From Dactylonectria macrodidyma (Eukaryota; Ascomycota; Sordariomycetes; Hypocreales; Nectriaceae), in NCBI GenBank assembly GCA_020744425.1, contig JAGMUV010000057.1, positions 1-64,000 on the forward strand: 64,000 bases of DNA, in the 5' to 3' direction. Below the pieces are notes generated by a model, which searched no databases, had not been told where the DNA came from, and saw only the letters and a program-made list of their open reading frames with translations. The position numbers and the translations under genes are program-made. Below, piece after piece: positions 18,466 through 30,492 of this stretch; within the stretch, counting starts at the first letter, position 1, and every line of letters starts with the position of its first letter.

Positions 18466-21018
18466 GCGTGCTAACCCATCTACTGGATGTGAGCTGTTGC
18501 CAATACCGGACGCTCTTTTTCTCCGGCCTATTTTTCTTCTGTCTTGAAGACCTCATCGTAGCCCCTAGGCTGGCTAGGGCACTAGCGGATATAAGAGCTG
18601 ATATGATCCTTTCAACCAATAGAGTAACCGAGAGCTTCTACACATCTGTTCTTCTCATAAGCAATAAGACGGAACAGCAAATTTTATTCGAGGGCTGGAT
18701 ATCAATGGAAAGAAGAGTAACGCGAGTAACAAAATGATTCGAGAAACACAACCGACTACATATCTCATGCACACCCAACATATTCCACCACGGTATATGA
18801 TTTCTCACGTGGCTGGGGCCAGACGCCTCAAGACGTATCATGACTGCAGCCGGCAGCCCTCCTGGATAGCTCAACGCAGCACCTTCCATCACACTTGTGG
18901 CCTAACACTTGCATGCTGCCAAAATGAAGTGAATAGGCGCTGACGATGCACTCGCGCTCCTAGACGAATTATTTGATAATGCCTTCTATCACTGCTCGTG
19001 GAGAAATGGGCTCAAAACAACGGCCTGAATCGTGCAAAGGCATCTCAAATTCTAGTTATTCCCACATCTTGTCTGCGTCTCGTTGTCCATCGTGGTACCT
19101 CCGACATTTCTACTCGTCTCCAGACTATCAGGAATTATTCCTATATCCACCTCTCTGAGGACTTTTCCCCGACAACCTATCTTGTAGGGAGTATATCTAT
19201 TAGCGAGCGGTCCCGCTCTCGTCTCCCCACCTTGAACGTTGCCAGCGTAGCGCCATGTCAGCTCGCCCGGCGCGATCGGGAACAAACAACGGCCGTGGAT
19301 GTCATGTGTACGTTTTACCCAGAGACGCGTCCATTTCAGAGCCTCGTAGAACATCATGAACAGGCGATAGGAAGCGGCACCATCCATCGAATCTACCGTG
19401 ATATGACTGGTACATTACATGCGTTCGACGGTCGAACCGGCCCGCTATCTCTTCCGTCAAACGCGAATCCAAGCACTGCTTGACCCGATCCACAAACCAT
19501 CTGCGCTTTTTGAAGTTCGGTCTATTCCGTCTCAGTTTGACAAAGCTCAGCTCCAAGGCGGCACCCTCCGCCGCTCTCTTGCAGATGCACATGTGTAGTC
19601 GTGGGGAGGGCAGATATACGGGAGCCAAGTTCCTGAGGCGAGAAGAGATAAGAGAGGTTGCTTGCGATTCAAAGAAAGAGCGAGGGTCATGAGCACAGGG
19701 GGAGCACGGGACACTGTGTACGCCGGTTTATGCTGCGAAGTGCCCGGACACTTTGTGCAAATGGAAGTGACTCGACACCCTGTCACAAGGCCAGTAGTGT
19801 ATTGTCCGTAACTTCTACAACCCGCTCGTGCTTATGGTAGGAGGAAGCGGTGACCGTGAAACACATAGGAGGGGAGTATACCAGGGCATTGCGGGGCAAG
19901 TGTTATCGCGTCGCCCACACAGGGCAAACATTAGTGCCAACTAGCGTCGCTTCCTTGATGCCTTCTAGATTGCTCAGCAGGAAGCCTGTGGGCACCCAAG
20001 CGGCTGGACTCACGACAGGAAGACCCTGCGGCTTCTATGGGTCCCGGCGCGGGCACACCAACAGCGACTAGGGTTGAGGGCGGTGGTGAGTCCATCTAAT
20101 TAATGTGGATCCAGCACAACTGGGCCGCGAGTCTCGCAGTCAGGATGCAGTCGGCTGAAGCGGCCTCATCCTACTCCGGATGCATGCGTTCATTTCCGTA
20201 GAGGAAGTAGTTCCTACCTGCCCCTTGGCAGACACAACACGCCTCGCGACTAGTACCCATGTTTTGACTGTAGCCAAGTGCACAGAGCTGAAACCTTACC
20301 ATGAAGCGTGTTAGGGTTATGGACTTACAGGAGACGTACTGTAGCCGGCGCTTCCGCACTTCAGCACAAGCGACAGAACAACTTGGTTCGTGTTGTCCCT
20401 GCCTCGACTCAGAGACAAAATCACACTGCGGCTCAAAGCCTTGGGTGTTGTCTTAGCATGTAATTATCCACCATTGACGTAACGGGTTGTGTACACACGA
20501 CTCTGCCCAGCGCCAGAGACAGTGGCTCCGCACGTTCACTGCCCGTTTCTAGCTGCTGTCCTATGCAGGAGGCAGAATAGAACCCACTCTAGGAAACCGG
20601 GAGCCGATGGAATCCGTTGTTAAGGTTGTACATGTGATACATTCGACTCACTGTAGCCTCAGCCTGTGGCATCCTCGTGATACGGATTCACAATACTGGG
20701 CCGTCAACAGTGCTTGTGATTCTTAAGAGGACGAATAATCAGATGCAGTACATAGAAGAGACTTGGAGATAGTTTTTCCTATATTTTACGCCCCCATTCT
20801 ACCTGGCGTAGTATATAAAGCTAGATTGATAAATACACTAGATTTCTTTTTCTATTCAACGAATGTACCTACTGTTCCCGCTGTTCAACGGTCTGGGACG
20901 TGGCGGCGGGTCGCCTGTCGGGTGCCCCGGGTCCATTCCTCATTCAGCTTCCGCACTCAGATTCGGTGTCTGAGAAAAGCTTTCTCCTCTGATTTGCACC
21001 ATCCTCCTGAGATAGTCT
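18466..21018. other. Long stretch without a supported gene
   Basis: Overlapping open frames occur on both strands at 18998-19692 (161 aa on plus, 111 and 108 aa on minus), but none resembles a known family and no frame clearly dominates. The rest shows stops in all frames. It may be a strongly decayed gene or element. Confidence 0.4.
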
Positions 21019-22053
21019 TCACAAACGTACCGCGTGAGGACGTTTGAACCCATGTCGGGTGTAGGCTCGTGGGACCGGAAACTTGTGGCGCTTCAATGCG
21101 TCGTTAGAAGCAGACTGAGAGAATATCTTGATCGAGTTGATCAGCCAGTAGGCTTCTGTGAAGGCAGTCGGGTTGGTGGCGACATAATCGGTGCAGGTGG
21201 CAGATAGGGCAGAGCACTCTGCATTGTTGTTCCACATATGAGTCGAACCAGCCCAGTCTCCGCAGAAGGTGGTGTCGAAGACGAGGTTGTTGTTCATGAA
21301 ATGGGCGTCGATATCGCAACCAGAGCCCCCGGAAAAGTAGGAAGTAGGCTGACCCCAGGTCGACGGGTCCGGGGAGTCGCTTTTGAAACTTTCAGGGATC
21401 TGACCCCGGGGAAAGAACCAGACTGAGATGTGTTCAGAGGTCCACTCCATGGCATATATGCCGCCGCCATTCTCGTTGAAACCGTCACCGTAATTCAGGC
21501 TGTCGGCGGTTTGCTGGCTGCAGCCAGGGTGGCAGTTGGACTCCATCAGAACGGTGCTACCGAGCGTGCCTTCGTTGGTAATGGAGCAACCAGAGCTAGT
21601 ATGCAGAGTGATTCTGTTCTGCACCTGCGTGTTAACACCCTCGATGATGTCAATCTCTCCAGACGAGGGCCAGTTGGGCCCGAAGAGCCACATGGCGGGC
21701 CAGACTCCACAAATGCTGCCGGGCATGTGGGCAATATCGGCAATGAAGAGGCCATGAGTGAAGGATGCCTGAGAAGTCACACGAACCGACTTGCGGCCGT
21801 TGCCTGGGTTGACGGTGGTGGTGTCGACACCCATGTAAATGGCACCGTCACGGTAACCGACGAGGCCTTCACCGTTGGCAGTTTGGAAGTCTACATACTC
21901 AACAAACCCGTGAGTCGGGTCCTCTTCGGTAAAAAAGTGGAAGGAGGTGAAGAAGTTAGTAGCATCGTAAGTGGAATTGAGCGTGTAGGTAGTAGCATAG
22001 GCAGTTCCGCTGAGGAGGGCGGTGAGTACGCCGACAAGAGATGAGATGTGCAT
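21019..22053 (-). CDS. Secreted GH16 endo-beta-1,3(4)-glucanase-like enzyme
   Basis: Single exon, 344 aa. Residues 1-20 form a signal peptide (hydrophobic SLVGVLTALLSGTAYA with an A-Y-A end). The GH16 active-site motif E-I-D-I-I-E lies at residues 133-138, so E133 would be the nucleophile and E138 the acid/base, set in GPNWPSSGEIDIIEGVN. GVWPAMWLF just before it is typical of fungal laminarinase-type GH16. Family members hydrolyse beta-1,3 or mixed-linkage glucans outside the cell, in nutrition or wall remodelling. The domain normally ends near INSIKIF. The last 30 or so residues (RHKFPVPRAYTRHGFKR) look like non-homologous read-through, suggesting a lost original stop. The long frame on the opposite strand is a shadow. 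Confidence 0.88.
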   Translation of the reverse strand: MHISSLVGVLTALLSGTAYATTYTLNSTYDATNFFTSFHFFTEEDPTHGFVEYVDFQTANGEGLVGYRDGAIYMGVDTTTVNPGNGRKSVRVTSQASFTHGLFIADIAHMPGSICGVWPAMWLFGPNWPSSGEIDIIEGVNTQVQNRITLHTSSGCSITNEGTLGSTVLMESNCHPGCSQQTADSLNYGDGFNENGGGIYAMEWTSEHISVWFFPRGQIPESFKSDSPDPSTWGQPTSYFSGGSGCDIDAHFMNNNLVFDTTFCGDWAGSTHMWNNNAECSALSATCTDYVATNPTAFTEAYWLINSIKIFSQSASNDALKRHKFPVPRAYTRHGFKRPHAVRL

Positions 22054-23301
22054 GAGAGTTGACTTAATGAGAGCCCTTTGCTTGAGCTTTCGGAAGAATC
22101 AGAAAAGAGTAGTGAGCGGTGGAGATAGGACGGAAGCCGGGTTCCAAGTGTTGGAACGGAAGGGGCTTCAGGACAAATAGATAGGAGGGTGTTGAAGTGG
22201 ATATACCGCCAAAGAAGGGACGTGGCAGTATTGACACAGTACAGGGGTCGCCTCGGAAAGAAATGTAATAATAAAACAGTTTTGTTGTTGTATCGTGACT
22301 GAAAGCGAGTGTAACTGGAAATATGCAATGAATGGATGGCCACTTTCGAGCACAATATACCACGGGCCCGTTGTTCTTAGGTGCCCGGGTCAAATGATCG
22401 TGCTCTCTTGAGTAGAGATTGCACGTAGCAATTCAAACCCGGTATTCCAGGTGACAAAAAGGTTGAACGGTGAGATAACGGATCAAGCAGAAAGATTGGG
22501 AAGGAGGTGAAGGTTAAACACGGCACTAGGTGCCGGCGAGACAATAGGAGACACCACAACCTCATGAGGAACGTAATCCATCTATATACAGATTCAGATT
22601 CAAGTCGCTCTCGAACTCTACAGCTAAAACTAGACATCAGTTCTGCTATCGAGAGCGGACACGAGCACACAATCACCACTGGCTCTTCCTGCCGTATCGT
22701 CACTCCTACCACTGTCCCGAAAGGACTGAAGTTGGCGTCGAGTCCCACTTGTATACCGGTAGGCTATTCTTTCTTTCAAAACCTTAACGGTACAGTACAG
22801 TACTGTACATACATACAACATATTTAGTACCGTACATGTACTGTAAATAACTGAGTGCTTTCATAAAATGAACGTGCACGTAGAAAACGAAGGATGTGAT
22901 GTGCAGGAGTTATGTTTGCAGACTTTCAGCGTTACATTACCGGTAGTTTTTGATCCAGGCGCCGAAAGGACGTCTCCATTAAAGGAAGAAAGCGGACGGA
23001 AATCCTAAAACCAATGAAGTTCCCTAGTCTGTACAGTACATGTACTGTACTGCACTGTAACTAGAACGTGAATTCTAGGTCGTGCGGTTGATATAAGATC
23101 CTACTCTTTTCCCATAGTGCCGGCAAGGAGCAGACGCTTGTGGTCCTGATCAACAACGCCTTCCCGGATCATAATTGACCTCCCTATCCGGCCATGAAAT
23201 GCCACCCCAACTCTAGACATCATTAAAGCACACTCATGATCCTATAGATAATTATTATATGTGTAATTCATCAAGGTGTTTCCCCGCTTGGCTCGAAAGA
23301 T
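22054..23301. promoter_or_regulatory. Region between divergent GH16 and cyclin genes; clustered GTACAGTAC palindromes
   Basis: This separates the glucanase (minus) from the cyclin (plus). Nested palindromes built from GTACAGTAC/GTACTGTAC occur at about 22790-22812, 22833-22848 and 23030-23058. They recur elsewhere in the window, so they may be a dispersed repeat rather than promoter elements. Confidence 0.4.
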
Positions 23302-24476
23302 ATGATACCTGTCACGAGAGCTTACCATCGTGGTGATGCCTGCCAGAAGCAGTTCCATGCGTCTGACTACATGGAAAAGATGGGCACCCATACCCCTGCC
23401 CAGATAAACACCTGTGACCCCCAAGGCAGCATCGCCGCCGAGCTTTCCCGGTTAGACGGTGCAAGGTATCTCGAGGATATCAAGCTACATACGAAGCACA
23501 TGGAGGCAGGTTTAGAGAATCCTCTTCTATATGCCTAAACGCTAACAGTTAGCAGGACCTGACTCTCCCTGACGTTAGCTTCATCGACATGCAGCGTGAG
23601 ATTCAGTGGCACATGAGGCCCTGCCTTATCGACTTCCTCGTCAAAGCTCATACTGAGTTTTCCCTCTTACCCGAGACCCTCTTTCTGACAGTCAACGTCC
23701 TGGACCGATACTGCTCAAAGCGAGTCGTGTACAGAAGCCACTACCAGCTGGTTGGGTGTACAAGTTTGCTCATCGCGTCCAAGTACAGTGACGAGAAAGC
23801 CAACATTCCTCAGATCTGCGAGCTCAATAGAATCTGCTGTGGAAAGTATGATGATGACATGTTCACCCAGATGGAGATGCACATACTCAACACTCTCGGG
23901 TGGTTGCTCGGCCACCCAACTGTGGGCTTGTTCTCTCAATTGATGGTTGTAGGAGAGGGTGACGACCCGGAAGTTGAGAGTATGGCCGCCTATATCAGCG
24001 AGGTGGCTCTCTACTATCGGGATTTTGTCTCTACCAAGCCGTCAACGATAGCTCGATGCTCTCTCGTCCTTGCCAGAACCATCCTCCGTCACTCCGAACT
24101 TGAAAGCAGAGATTTCAGTGGCGTGGAGATGGATATTCTGCGGGCTCTCGTTACCCGTCTCCCCCAGCCTTCCAAGACACTTCGAAATAAATATTCAGGA
24201 GAACGTTTGCATGGAGTCTCCCGCAAGTTGGCCGACTTTGTGAAAGCTAACTGGCAAAGGAACAGCGTTCCAGGCTCCCCCGTTACCCTTCCTGTTCAAC
24301 GCTCTGACTCCGACACCCCTCAAAAACGACGCATAAGCGAAACGCATAATGGCTATCCAACCCCCGGAGTTACCCCTAAACCCGTCTGTTTCTCAGCTCA
24401 ACAAGAGCCTCACAACACGGTTAATAACTCGATGTGTCACTCGGCAGAGCACAAGCCTAGGAACAGTCATAGGTAG
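23302..24476 (+). CDS. Mitotic B-type cyclin-like protein with probable GC-AG intron
   Basis: Exon 1 runs from ATG 23302 (or Met at 23371) to GAG ending at 23505; exon 2 is in frame from 23553 to the stop at 24476, about 375 aa. YLEDIKLHTKHME ends exon 1 and DVSFIDMQREIQWHMRPCLI opens exon 2, the continuous start of a cyclin box. The box goes on with SLLPETLFLTVNVLDRYCS and LVGCTSLLIASKY; a cyclin C-terminal fold follows. Joining at the only nearby GT (23510) leaves the frame off by one. A GC donor (GAG|GCAGGT) with the TAG acceptor at 23552 and a CTAAC branch restores it. The alternative is a one-base frameshift. The tail after about 290 is Pro/Ser-rich. Cyclins activate CDK1-type kinases in the nucleus. 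Confidence 0.75.
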
Positions 24477-25998
24477 TGGCAATGTATTTGCAGATTTGAT
24501 TGCATCGCATTCATGGCTATTTTTCAATAGATAAACGGTGTTGAACGTACATGAGCTTCCGGGTTGTACATATAGATGGAAATGTAGAGCTAGTTAGTTA
24601 ATGAATGCCAAATTGAGATGAATCATATTTCGCGTCCACGGCTTCAATTGACTGGGAAAAGGACATATTCAACGCTCGTTTAAATCCAGCAATTCCTCGC
24701 CACTTGGGTATGCTTACGTGTGATACAATTCTAGAGCGACGTTGTGTGGGTATTTAACAGATCGCTTGTCGTAGGCCCGTTTTAGTGGTCATTGCCGTTA
24801 TGGACACCATCCCAGGGACCAGGCCAAGGTGCGTCAATTCTTTCGAGATATTGGATACTATCTTAACTACTCATGAGGCGTTGCCTCCTTCATTTTCAAT
24901 CAACGCGAGCAAACTTGCCTTCCAATAGGGCATAGTACAATCTAAACCATCTGTGAAACTTACCGTGTGTCAGGCTCTCGAGGAACTCGGCCAGCCGAGC
25001 ATCCCATTTTCTGGTCCCCTAGTCATTCAAAACTTCGTTCCACGCCTGTAATTGGATGATCCTTAATTCCAAGTGATTGCTCTAAAGAATCCGGTTGTTC
25101 TGAGCGAAATGCATCTTGTGCCTTTAGGTCATCACCTTCGTGATCGAGAGGAGTCTAGCTTTCCAACGTGTTGGGACTATGGGAGTCAGTGGTCATGTAC
25201 CATTCTAGGTGAATGGTGACTCTCCTCTCTTCTCATCGCAACCAGACTCATCAATTAAGGTAATTTATTTAGTAACATACAGATTGTAAAACCTTGTGTA
25301 GATAAAAACTTTGCGCTTCGTCATATCTTTGCTGTGTGCTACGGACGACAAACTCTCCTAGAGCACCCACGACCTTCAGGGTCTGGCTCATGGTGGAGAG
25401 CGACACTTTCACTCAGGTCTTGCCATAGAGGAAGGTGGTTACGTCATATCGAAGCATATCTGGCTGCTGTGGCAGCTGCTTAGGGATGTACAATCTCTTG
25501 CATATATGGTGTAATGTAGCTTTTCAGCCGACACGGTTCAAGGGGCTCGACAGGGTCGTAGGTGCTTTTCGTCGTTGGAAGGCTTTGTCGTTTTCCCACA
25601 GTTGAGTGTTCAATTTCAAGGTCATACGGCATTTACCTGCCGCAGCTCCATGTTGTCACTAATATTTCTACCCTGGTCGGCTCTAGGGCAAGAGGGTGCA
25701 AGTCGTGTGAGTGTCCAATATTGACCGTTAAGGGCGAGGAAGTTGTATGACCGCCGAACTGTCGTTGCATGTCCCATCCTCTCCTCCCCCTAACCCCGGT
25801 GTATATGTAAGGATGTTCAATCAGGCCTAGGCTCAGACCTTCTACCTCATTAGTGCTGCTTGAACAAAGCTAGAGGATTATTTAACTGATCGAGTCGCCT
25901 CCGAAGAACACATCTCGGTTTCTCTTCTTTGTTACACCAATCAGCCAATCAAACATTCACGCCTCATCAATCCCACCCTACGACTCTGACAACTGAAC
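24477..25998. other. Intergenic, no gene supported
   Basis: About 1.5 kb with frequent stops in all frames and no recognisable element ends. Confidence 0.5.
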
Positions 25999-26679
25999 AT
26001 GTCGCAAACTGATATCGGTAACTGTGGAAGTCCCCGAACTCGTATGGGGGAACATCAAGGTACTGTACGTGCCTCAGCATCTCTCTGAAGCATTGCTGAC
26101 AGGCAATTCTAGCCCAAGGGGATTCATCACAGTGCGGACCTGATGACACAGCTGCTACACCCTGCGTTGAACAGCCCCATACAGCAACCATCGATTCGAA
26201 CCCACCAAAGACAGGCGCATGTGTTGTGTGTCCAGATGTGGATGATGGCTCTTCCACTATCATTGCTCTATCGACTAGCTCTGAGACGGAGAGAATTTGT
26301 CGAGGAGAGGAAGAGGAGGAGAGAAGAAGGATGAATGCCGCATTCTCACCACTAGAGGTCAGAAAAAGTACCGGTACTGGTGACCCAACTCTTGGTTCCC
26401 AGCGGGACAGAGTTTCAGAATGGCTTGGTCGGGTTCCAAATCAATGACCGATCTGGCACATGGATCTAGACCTACTTGCGCAATATGTCGCGAGCTGAAG
26501 ATGGTCGCACGTGGGATATGAGCTCTTAGTTACTGTGGAAGCTTTCGTTTGAAATTGACGAGTTCGCCCGGCTGTATGTGAAGACCACTTTTGGATGTGC
26601 TTTTACTGAGGCCCATGATCGAGACGCTAGGCTGGGAGTTTATGTTGCATCTGACAAGGAAGATGCATCGGATGTGTAA
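25999..26679 (+). pseudogene. Small multi-exon gene of unknown function, probably broken by two TAG codons
   Basis: Exon 1 is 25999-26059 and exon 2 starts at 26113 (donor GTACTG, acceptor TTCTAG, phase 1). Read straight through, exon 2 ends at 26447 and gives 131 aa. A second plausible intron (26358-26418, donor GAG|GTCAGA, acceptor TTTCAG) joins a third exon whose frame reads NGLVGFQINDRSGTWI and later FEIDEFARLYVKTTFGC, ending at 26679. That frame has only two stops, TAG at 26467 and 26527, each of which could come from CAG by one C-to-T change. The protein has an acidic EEEEERRR patch and no domain I recognise. The third exon looks more protein-like than the read-through, so I favour a recently disabled gene. 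Confidence 0.45.
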
Positions 26680-29072
26680 ATAATCTCTTGATTTCCAGCT
26701 AACTGAGGGCCGTAAGGGCCGTAGTTATGGAAGAAATGTGCAATAGCTGAGTTATAGCTAGCCGACAGGTCAGCTGGATGCGAATAGCTTCACAGCGAAA
26801 AGGAGCAAAGCAAATATTCCGCATCACAACAGAAGCTCCGTATCCTACCAGATATAGCAATGTAATCAGACCATAATGTTCGCCGGTCAAGATACGTGAC
26901 CTCCTCGCCTCTAAGAACAAGATCATTTTGTTTATGGGCGGATAGTCTATCGTATGTTGTCCGCGTATTAATTACTGATGTAGCGAATAGACATGCTGTG
27001 TACGGCAGAGGCCATGAACAGAGGTCAGGATCCAGGCACGCACATGAGATGTATTGAGTATTTATTGTGCCTGCTCGGCATTTTGGTATGTTTCGAGATG
27101 AGTGGAACTTTGCTCTAAGAGTAAAACCCACTTCTTTAATAGCTCAAGAAGCTGTTACTCTCAAGCAATATAGTTTGCCCACTGGTTACCGCACCTGGCA
27201 ATAGAATAATGGATAGGATGTGTTCGGAAGTTGTTAATGCCGTTCATACTGACGTTCTAGAGACTTGTATACATAGACAAATTTGATTACAGCTTGACAA
27301 TAAGGTTTGGCGCGTCAAGAATCTACGTCAAGAATGAAGAAATATCAGAGCTTGAGTGTCGAGGCCTCGTGAGCTGGACTACGACCGCCCAGCATCTTTA
27401 ACCAGTTTCAATGGTTGCCAACATTACTTTTTGTGAGTCAAGACGCCGACTACCTAACAAGATACTCCACTGCCAAATCCTATAAAGGCCGCCTTCCTAT
27501 TATCCCCAACGTGTCACTCAATCACGCTCTCAGGAGAAGCTACCGGGCACCTGCAGTACTCTAGAAGGTGAGTTCGACGTGCGGAGGGCGGAAACCGTCC
27601 ATTTATGTGTTAGCTAATCCTTCGTAGCGTTTTAGCACGGAAGTGACAACTAATACATATGTAGGTGTCAGATACGTCAGAGGTGCAAGCTGCATAAAGA
27701 AGCTTGTTACGTTTATCATCTGCTGAGACGGCGGCCCGGTCTCAAAGGCCCGGATCCTTTAGATCCGGTCTTAAAAGAACCTTATTGTAGACCCTATGAT
27801 GATAAGGGCATCTCTGCATAAAAAGGCCGCTGCGAGTCCTCTGTTAAACAAGGGGGAAGACAGATCACATTCAATCTAATATTTGACAGTAGGATACTTC
27901 GATCTCTCACGAACTCAAGACAGCGCGGCAAAACTCTACCTCATACCTCATACCTCATACACCCGGTCATTTCTGAATGTGTTTCGTAGAAACGTTTTCC
28001 TTCTTACAATGGACAAGCTACAGTACAGTACTGTACTAGTTGGAGAGTAATTATCTGTCGAGTGCGGCCCTGTCCTTCCGACGGCTCAGTGTCCCTGCCA
28101 ACTTCAACCCACCCGCTCGCGGTGCGAGATGGGACAACATTCTGGCAAAACACTCCCATAGTTGATTCACGACACAGCAAGCTCCTACCCTAGGCTTCAC
28201 ATTACAGTACGGTTCCTCCCTTTGTCCATTCATTTGTGATGCAAGTACCTCACGACAATGATTTTGCGTACATCTTAAATCGATAATGGCATTCAAACGA
28301 TTACCATACTGTACTCTGCTTAATCTTGGTTATTCGATACATGGGCCGATTCGACAACGGGTGGGGGACCGGAAAATAATGGTGGATAATGGTAAGCCTG
28401 TATGCGCATCATACACAAACTTTCGGAGTACCATACTCTCAGATCAGCCCCTCCTACTGTAATATCGTATAGAATAAGCATGCTGAAGCTCAAGGTTTCT
28501 CTGTAGTCATGCCGTTGACACCACGATGCTCCCTCAACAGGCGAGATGCTATCGTGGAGATCCTCTAGGCTGCGTCGAGGCCAATTTGTAGATTTTAGGT
28601 GCATGTTGTTAAATCTTAGAATGAAAAAAATAAATCCAATAAAACCCGAGCTGTTGCAATCGCTTTATAGCGTTCCTACCTTTGTTGTGTGTGTAATCGC
28701 AATTGATGGCACAGCATTTGTCGTCATCCTCCCACGGCGAATTTCTCGGTGCTGTGGTGTCAAAAGATCATCGCGGGTCTCGGCCTTTGCCATTTCCACA
28801 TGTACAAGGTTTCTAAAGGATAGTAGCGTCGGACACGCTTCACTCCTATTAGACAGACAGAAGTTGGGATGTAGTTGAGGGTGATGGAGGATTTTTGTTT
28901 CAGCTCATCTAATGAGGGAAGTGGATCTAATAGATGCTAAGCTAAGGCAGTACGATCTCTAGATCTCGGTATGTGAATAGCTTCATACCAAGGCCATAGG
29001 ATATAGGTGAGCTTCGAGTTACGCCTGTAGTTCCAAGCTAACAGTATCACCTAGATTTCTCTGCTTGCAACT
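26680..29072. other. Intergenic, possible repeat remnants
   Basis: No supported gene. Near 27940-27965 there is a short CATACCT tandem, and near 28020 a GTACAGTACTGTAC palindrome. The stretch 27720-27850 has CCGGATCCTTTAGATCCGG, a near-perfect palindrome. Short open frames at 28051-28296 and 28320-28604 (minus) have no recognisable content. Confidence 0.45.
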
Positions 29073-29792
29073 TCAAACACGCCGCTCTAGAGACGCCGGA
29101 TCTGAGCGATTCGGGTACTTCTTTACTATGTTTTCCAACGTTACGAAAAATCGCATCCCCTCCGGAGTACAAGGTTCATCGCCGCTGGAGATACTTGCGT
29201 TGATTCTCTCCCACAGTTCTGTCCACGTCATCCACATCACATCAACGTGCTTGTGAGGTTCTTTGACCTGGGGAGGAGGGTGAATTAGCGAATCTCTCCA
29301 ATTTCTCCCTCATCTGCATATTAATCTTACCTCTGGCTCCTGCGTGGGATCAACCTGCTTGACAAGATACAAGAAGCAACGCCACCACTTCCTCAATATT
29401 TTCTCCTTCAATTCATCGTCTGTTTCGCCCCAAACTGGCTCGTCCCCGATCGGCTCGATTACCACATCTATGCCGACTTCTTCCTTAAACTCACGTACAA
29501 CCGCCATCTCGGGTGTTTCGCCCGCATCAACGGCGCCTCCTGGGAACGCCCAGCTGTCTATAGCCCCAAGGCGGTCAGATCAAAGAGTAGGAGAAAATAT
29601 GAAGTCATAGGTAATACCTGGTGGGCCATTTTCAAGAATTTCCTGGTTCTTAAACCTCCGTTGGATAAGCAACACTTCAATTTCGCCCCCACGAGGGGTA
29701 TCACCCCTACGAATGAGAATACCCATGGTACCCATTCTCTGTCTCATTCCGTCCGCGCCGTTCTCGATGACGTTTGGATTGACCTCAACCAT
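29073..29792 (-). CDS. Nudix hydrolase
   Basis: Three exons: 29792-29618, 29557-29331 and 29267-29073. Introns of 60 and 63 nt have donors GTATTA and GTAAGA and acceptors CTATAG and CCCCAG; the model gives about 198 aa. The Nudix box at residues 66-88 fits G-x5-E-x7-R-E-U-x-E-E-x-G-U exactly (G66, E72, R80, E81, E84, E85, G87), inside [16 protein letters not shown] and REFKEEVGI. The Glu residues bind the metal for cleaving nucleoside-diphosphate-linked compounds. A loop rich in Trp ([12 protein letters not shown]) and a C-terminal [11 protein letters not shown] follow, as in MutT/NUDT-type cytosolic enzymes. The substrate cannot be told from sequence. Confidence 0.85.
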
Positions 29793-30121
29793 TTTGGATT
29801 TGCGAGTGGGTAGGAATAGTGTACGCAGTAGGTGTTATTCGAAAGCGAGTAATGCAAGAGAAGCATACAAGAATTGAGATACGGCTTCATAGGAGGGGCT
29901 CGTGGAACTTATACCACCTCGTTGGAACCTAGTCATATGCCTTGTTGGCTCGACGGGGGTAAAAAAACGCCTGGAGGTCTGCCCTGGGAACTTGAAGGAC
30001 TTAGACTCAACGCCCGAATCGGTGATTCGTCATGAGTGGATCTTACATGGGCTTGGGCGTGTTCATATTTGTGGACCTTGAAGGTTGTTCGTCACCGCCC
30101 ACACCCCACCCCCCTGCTGAG

Positions 30122-30492
30122 CCTCCGCGAAGTCCGTTCAGTGCGTTCCCTCATCGGCTGACTTCATCCGCATCATTGATCCACTGCTCCATTCCCTGCT
30201 CCACAAGCGGGCTCTTGCTGTTCGTGTGACGTCTCGCCTTATGTGTGCTACCTTCAACAGTAATGCGGCCACCCTGGATCTTGGTTCCTCCATTGATATG
30301 CTGCTACCTTTGTACCCAGCCCAGACTACTCTTGGAATGGATGCTTACCATCCGTCTGGCATCCACACTGCTGCATGCGGCCCAAAGCTTGTTTTAGCTA
30401 GGATACTTGGACCGGGAGCTGACCTTAAACAACAAGTGTACCGCCGGAGTGTGCCACAGATAAAAAATGAGTTCGCTTCTAAGGCAAAATGA
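30122..30492 (+). pseudogene. Coding-like frame without start, family unknown
   Basis: The frame is open from about 30122 to the stop at 30492 but its only early Met is internal (30226). It contains ADFIRIIDPLLHSLLHKRAL, then DLGSSIDMLLPLYPAQTTLG and MDAYHPSGIHTAACGPKLVL. The composition looks like real protein, possibly an exon or a transposon fragment. I cannot name the family. Confidence 0.3.

Noticed and set aside
18998..19628. Overlapping 161-, 111- and 108-codon frames
   Set aside because: Three competing frames, no family resemblance, no splice signals that favour one.
21430..22044. 204-codon plus frame
   Set aside because: Antisense shadow of the GH16 gene, which has a signal peptide and catalytic motif.
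26180..26200. GGTTCGAATC on the minus strand as a tRNA B-box
   Set aside because: It lies inside a spliced coding exon, and I saw no A-box or cloverleaf around it.
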